A DNA stretch of 6,558 nt from Lachnospiraceae bacterium (GTDB taxonomy: Bacteria; Bacillota; Clostridia; Lachnospirales; Lachnospiraceae). Below are positions 5,481 to 6,558 of the stretch, in pieces; position 1 is the first letter of the stretch, and each line of letters begins with the position of its first letter. Both the position numbers and the translations under genes were made by a program. The DNA is taken from positions 1 through 6,558 of the forward strand of contig JAILOA010000028.1 in NCBI GenBank assembly GCA_024691065.1, in the 5' to 3' direction. The notes under the pieces are model-generated. The model was not told the origin of the DNA. It did not search any database and saw nothing but the letters and a program-made list of their open reading frames with translations.

Positions 5481-6558
5481 TGAAGGGATTAAAAACAGTA
5501 CTTACTCCATTTGCGCCTGATCAATCCGGAAGTGTTGCGGTTCTTTATGAATATGGAGGCTTGATTGTAATTTTGGATGCGGGTGGTTGCACAGGAAATA
5601 TATGTGGATTTGATGAACCCCGCTGGACTGTAAAGAAAAGCATGATAATGAGTGCAGCATTAAGGGATATGGATGCAATTCTCGGCAGGGATGAGGCGCT
5701 TGTAAAAAAGACCGTAAAGGCTGCAGAACAGCTAAAGCCTAATTTTATTGCTGTCATAGGTACTCCGGTTCCGGCAGTAATCGGTACTGATTTCAGGGGA
5801 ATTGTGAATTTACTTAAAAAGAAAACCGGTATGGAAAATGTATTCGGAATAGAAACTTTTGGAATGAAATATTACGATGAAGGGGCTTCTAAGTCTTATA
5901 TGGCGCTGGTTTCCGAATATTTTGCCGGTTTAAATTCTTCCAAATACATAGGAATCTTCGGGGCGACTCCGCTTGATATTTCAAAAGAGGAACTTGATTA
6001 TATAAAGAGTAGAATTCAAGCAGAAGAAGGGCTTGATTCAACAGAGAATATAATTTCTTTTGGAATGGATTGTGATTATAAGGATTTCAGTAAATTATCC
6101 GGGCTTTACAAAAATTATGTAATTTCAATTTCCGGCCTTAAGGCTTGCAGAAAGCTAAAGGATGATTTTGAAATTGATTATGTGTTGGAGAATTATAGTG
6201 CTGAAAATTATGTAGATAAAGCTTTGGAATTGATAAACACGAGTAAAGCAGTTTTAGGTAAAATTCCAAAAGTATTAATAGTTTCAGAGCAAATATTTGC
6301 AAATTCTCTCAGGAATTTAATTTTAAAATCGGGTTTTAGTGATGAAATTGAAATCATAAACGCAACATTTTTTATGAAGGATAAGGAGATATCAGAAACC
6401 TGTGATTTAAAGCTTAAGGACGAGGATGATTTTGAAAATGTAGTTGTTAATGAAAATATCGATGTTGTTATCGGAGATCCGGTTTTAAAGGATATTCTTT
6501 CCATTAAGCAGCTTGAGAGTTTGGAGTGGCTTAGTATTAAGCATTTTGCGGTATCGGG
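5480..6558 (+). CDS. Nitrogenase component 1-like subunit, NifK/BchB/BchZ type, 3' end missing
   Basis: The frame stays open from ATG 5480 to the window edge, giving 359 complete codons. The start is firm: GGAGGTG (5466-5472) lies seven bases upstream and the ATG shares one base with the previous stop (TGATG), so the two subunits are probably made by coupled translation and form a complex. The motif DAGGCTGNICGFDEPRW (33-49) contains Cys37, at the position of the second NifK cluster cysteine, and Cys42. The first NifK cysteine position reads TPFAPDQSG, with no cysteine. The third, normally in TCMAEVIGDD, reads GTPVPAVIGTD (94-104), with Pro for Cys. Later parts (KYIGIFG at 155, KVLIVSEQ near 264, VVIGDPV near 332) fit repeated Rossmann-like domains. 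The subunit probably contributes one ligand to a shared cluster. Remote but consistent homology. Confidence 0.8.
   Translation, partial: MKGLKTVLTPFAPDQSGSVAVLYEYGGLIVILDAGGCTGNICGFDEPRWTVKKSMIMSAALRDMDAILGRDEALVKKTVKAAEQLKPNFIAVIGTPVPAVIGTDFRGIVNLLKKKTGMENVFGIETFGMKYYDEGASKSYMALVSEYFAGLNSSKYIGIFGATPLDISKEELDYIKSRIQAEEGLDSTENIISFGMDCDYKDFSKLSGLYKNYVISISGLKACRKLKDDFEIDYVLENYSAENYVDKALELINTSKAVLGKIPKVLIVSEQIFANSLRNLILKSGFSDEIEIINATFFMKDKEISETCDLKLKDEDDFENVVVNENIDVVIGDPVLKDILSIKQLESLEWLSIKHFAVS

Noticed and set aside
3220..6558. True nitrogen-fixing nifHDK operon
   Set aside because: The component 1 proteins lack the FeMo-cofactor ligand positions and most beta-subunit P-cluster cysteines, and no cofactor-assembly gene is visible in the window.

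Overview
The window looks like chromosomal DNA from an anaerobic, low-to-moderate GC Firmicute, most likely a Lachnospiraceae-type clostridium. The reasons are AT-rich intergenic DNA, AGGAGG/AGGTGG-type ribosome sites, a cobalamin-pathway gene, a clostridial-style membrane-anchored PQQ-like propeller, and a nitrogenase-like operon that does not have the residues needed for nitrogen fixation. The taxonomic guess is inference from style only.

Layout, all genes on the + strand. (1) 2-460: the 3' end of a CbiT/CobL-like corrin-ring methyltransferase, cut by the window edge. (2) 461-818: a noncoding stretch with a GC-rich hairpin (589-616), a doubtful 27-codon ORF (649-732) and a palindrome (747-777) just ahead of the next gene. 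(3) 819-1025: a 68-residue XRE/HipB-type DNA-binding protein with no toxin partner. (4) 1026-1239: a two-copy tandem repeat of period 37 (1043-1114) and a probable promoter. (5) 1240-2982: a membrane-anchored, extracytoplasmic PQQ-like beta-propeller protein. (6) 2983-3219: a leader region with a candidate promoter (3051-3079), a strong intrinsic terminator hairpin (3149-3180) and an 8-codon upstream ORF (3204-3230) overlapping the start of the next gene. (7) 3220-6558: a compact three-gene operon with a NifH/BchL-like Fe-protein ATPase, a NifD/BchN-like component 1 subunit and a NifK/BchB/BchZ-like component 1 subunit. The last gene runs off the right edge.

The operon is the most interesting part. 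The Fe protein keeps the P-loop, the switch residues and both cluster cysteines, so it should deliver electrons with ATP hydrolysis. By eye, the alpha-type component keeps three cluster cysteines (44, 74, 140) and the beta-type component keeps one (37). This is the 3+1 pattern of a single [4Fe-4S] cluster shared between subunits, as in the dark-operative protochlorophyllide and chlorophyllide reductases, and not a P-cluster. The positions equivalent to the FeMo-cofactor ligands Cys275 and His442 are Asn and Leu. The complex is therefore probably a nitrogenase-like reductase of unknown substrate (group IV-like). A corrin-pathway gene lies about 2.8 kb upstream, but a regulator, a propeller gene and a terminator separate them, so a tetrapyrrole substrate is only a hypothesis.
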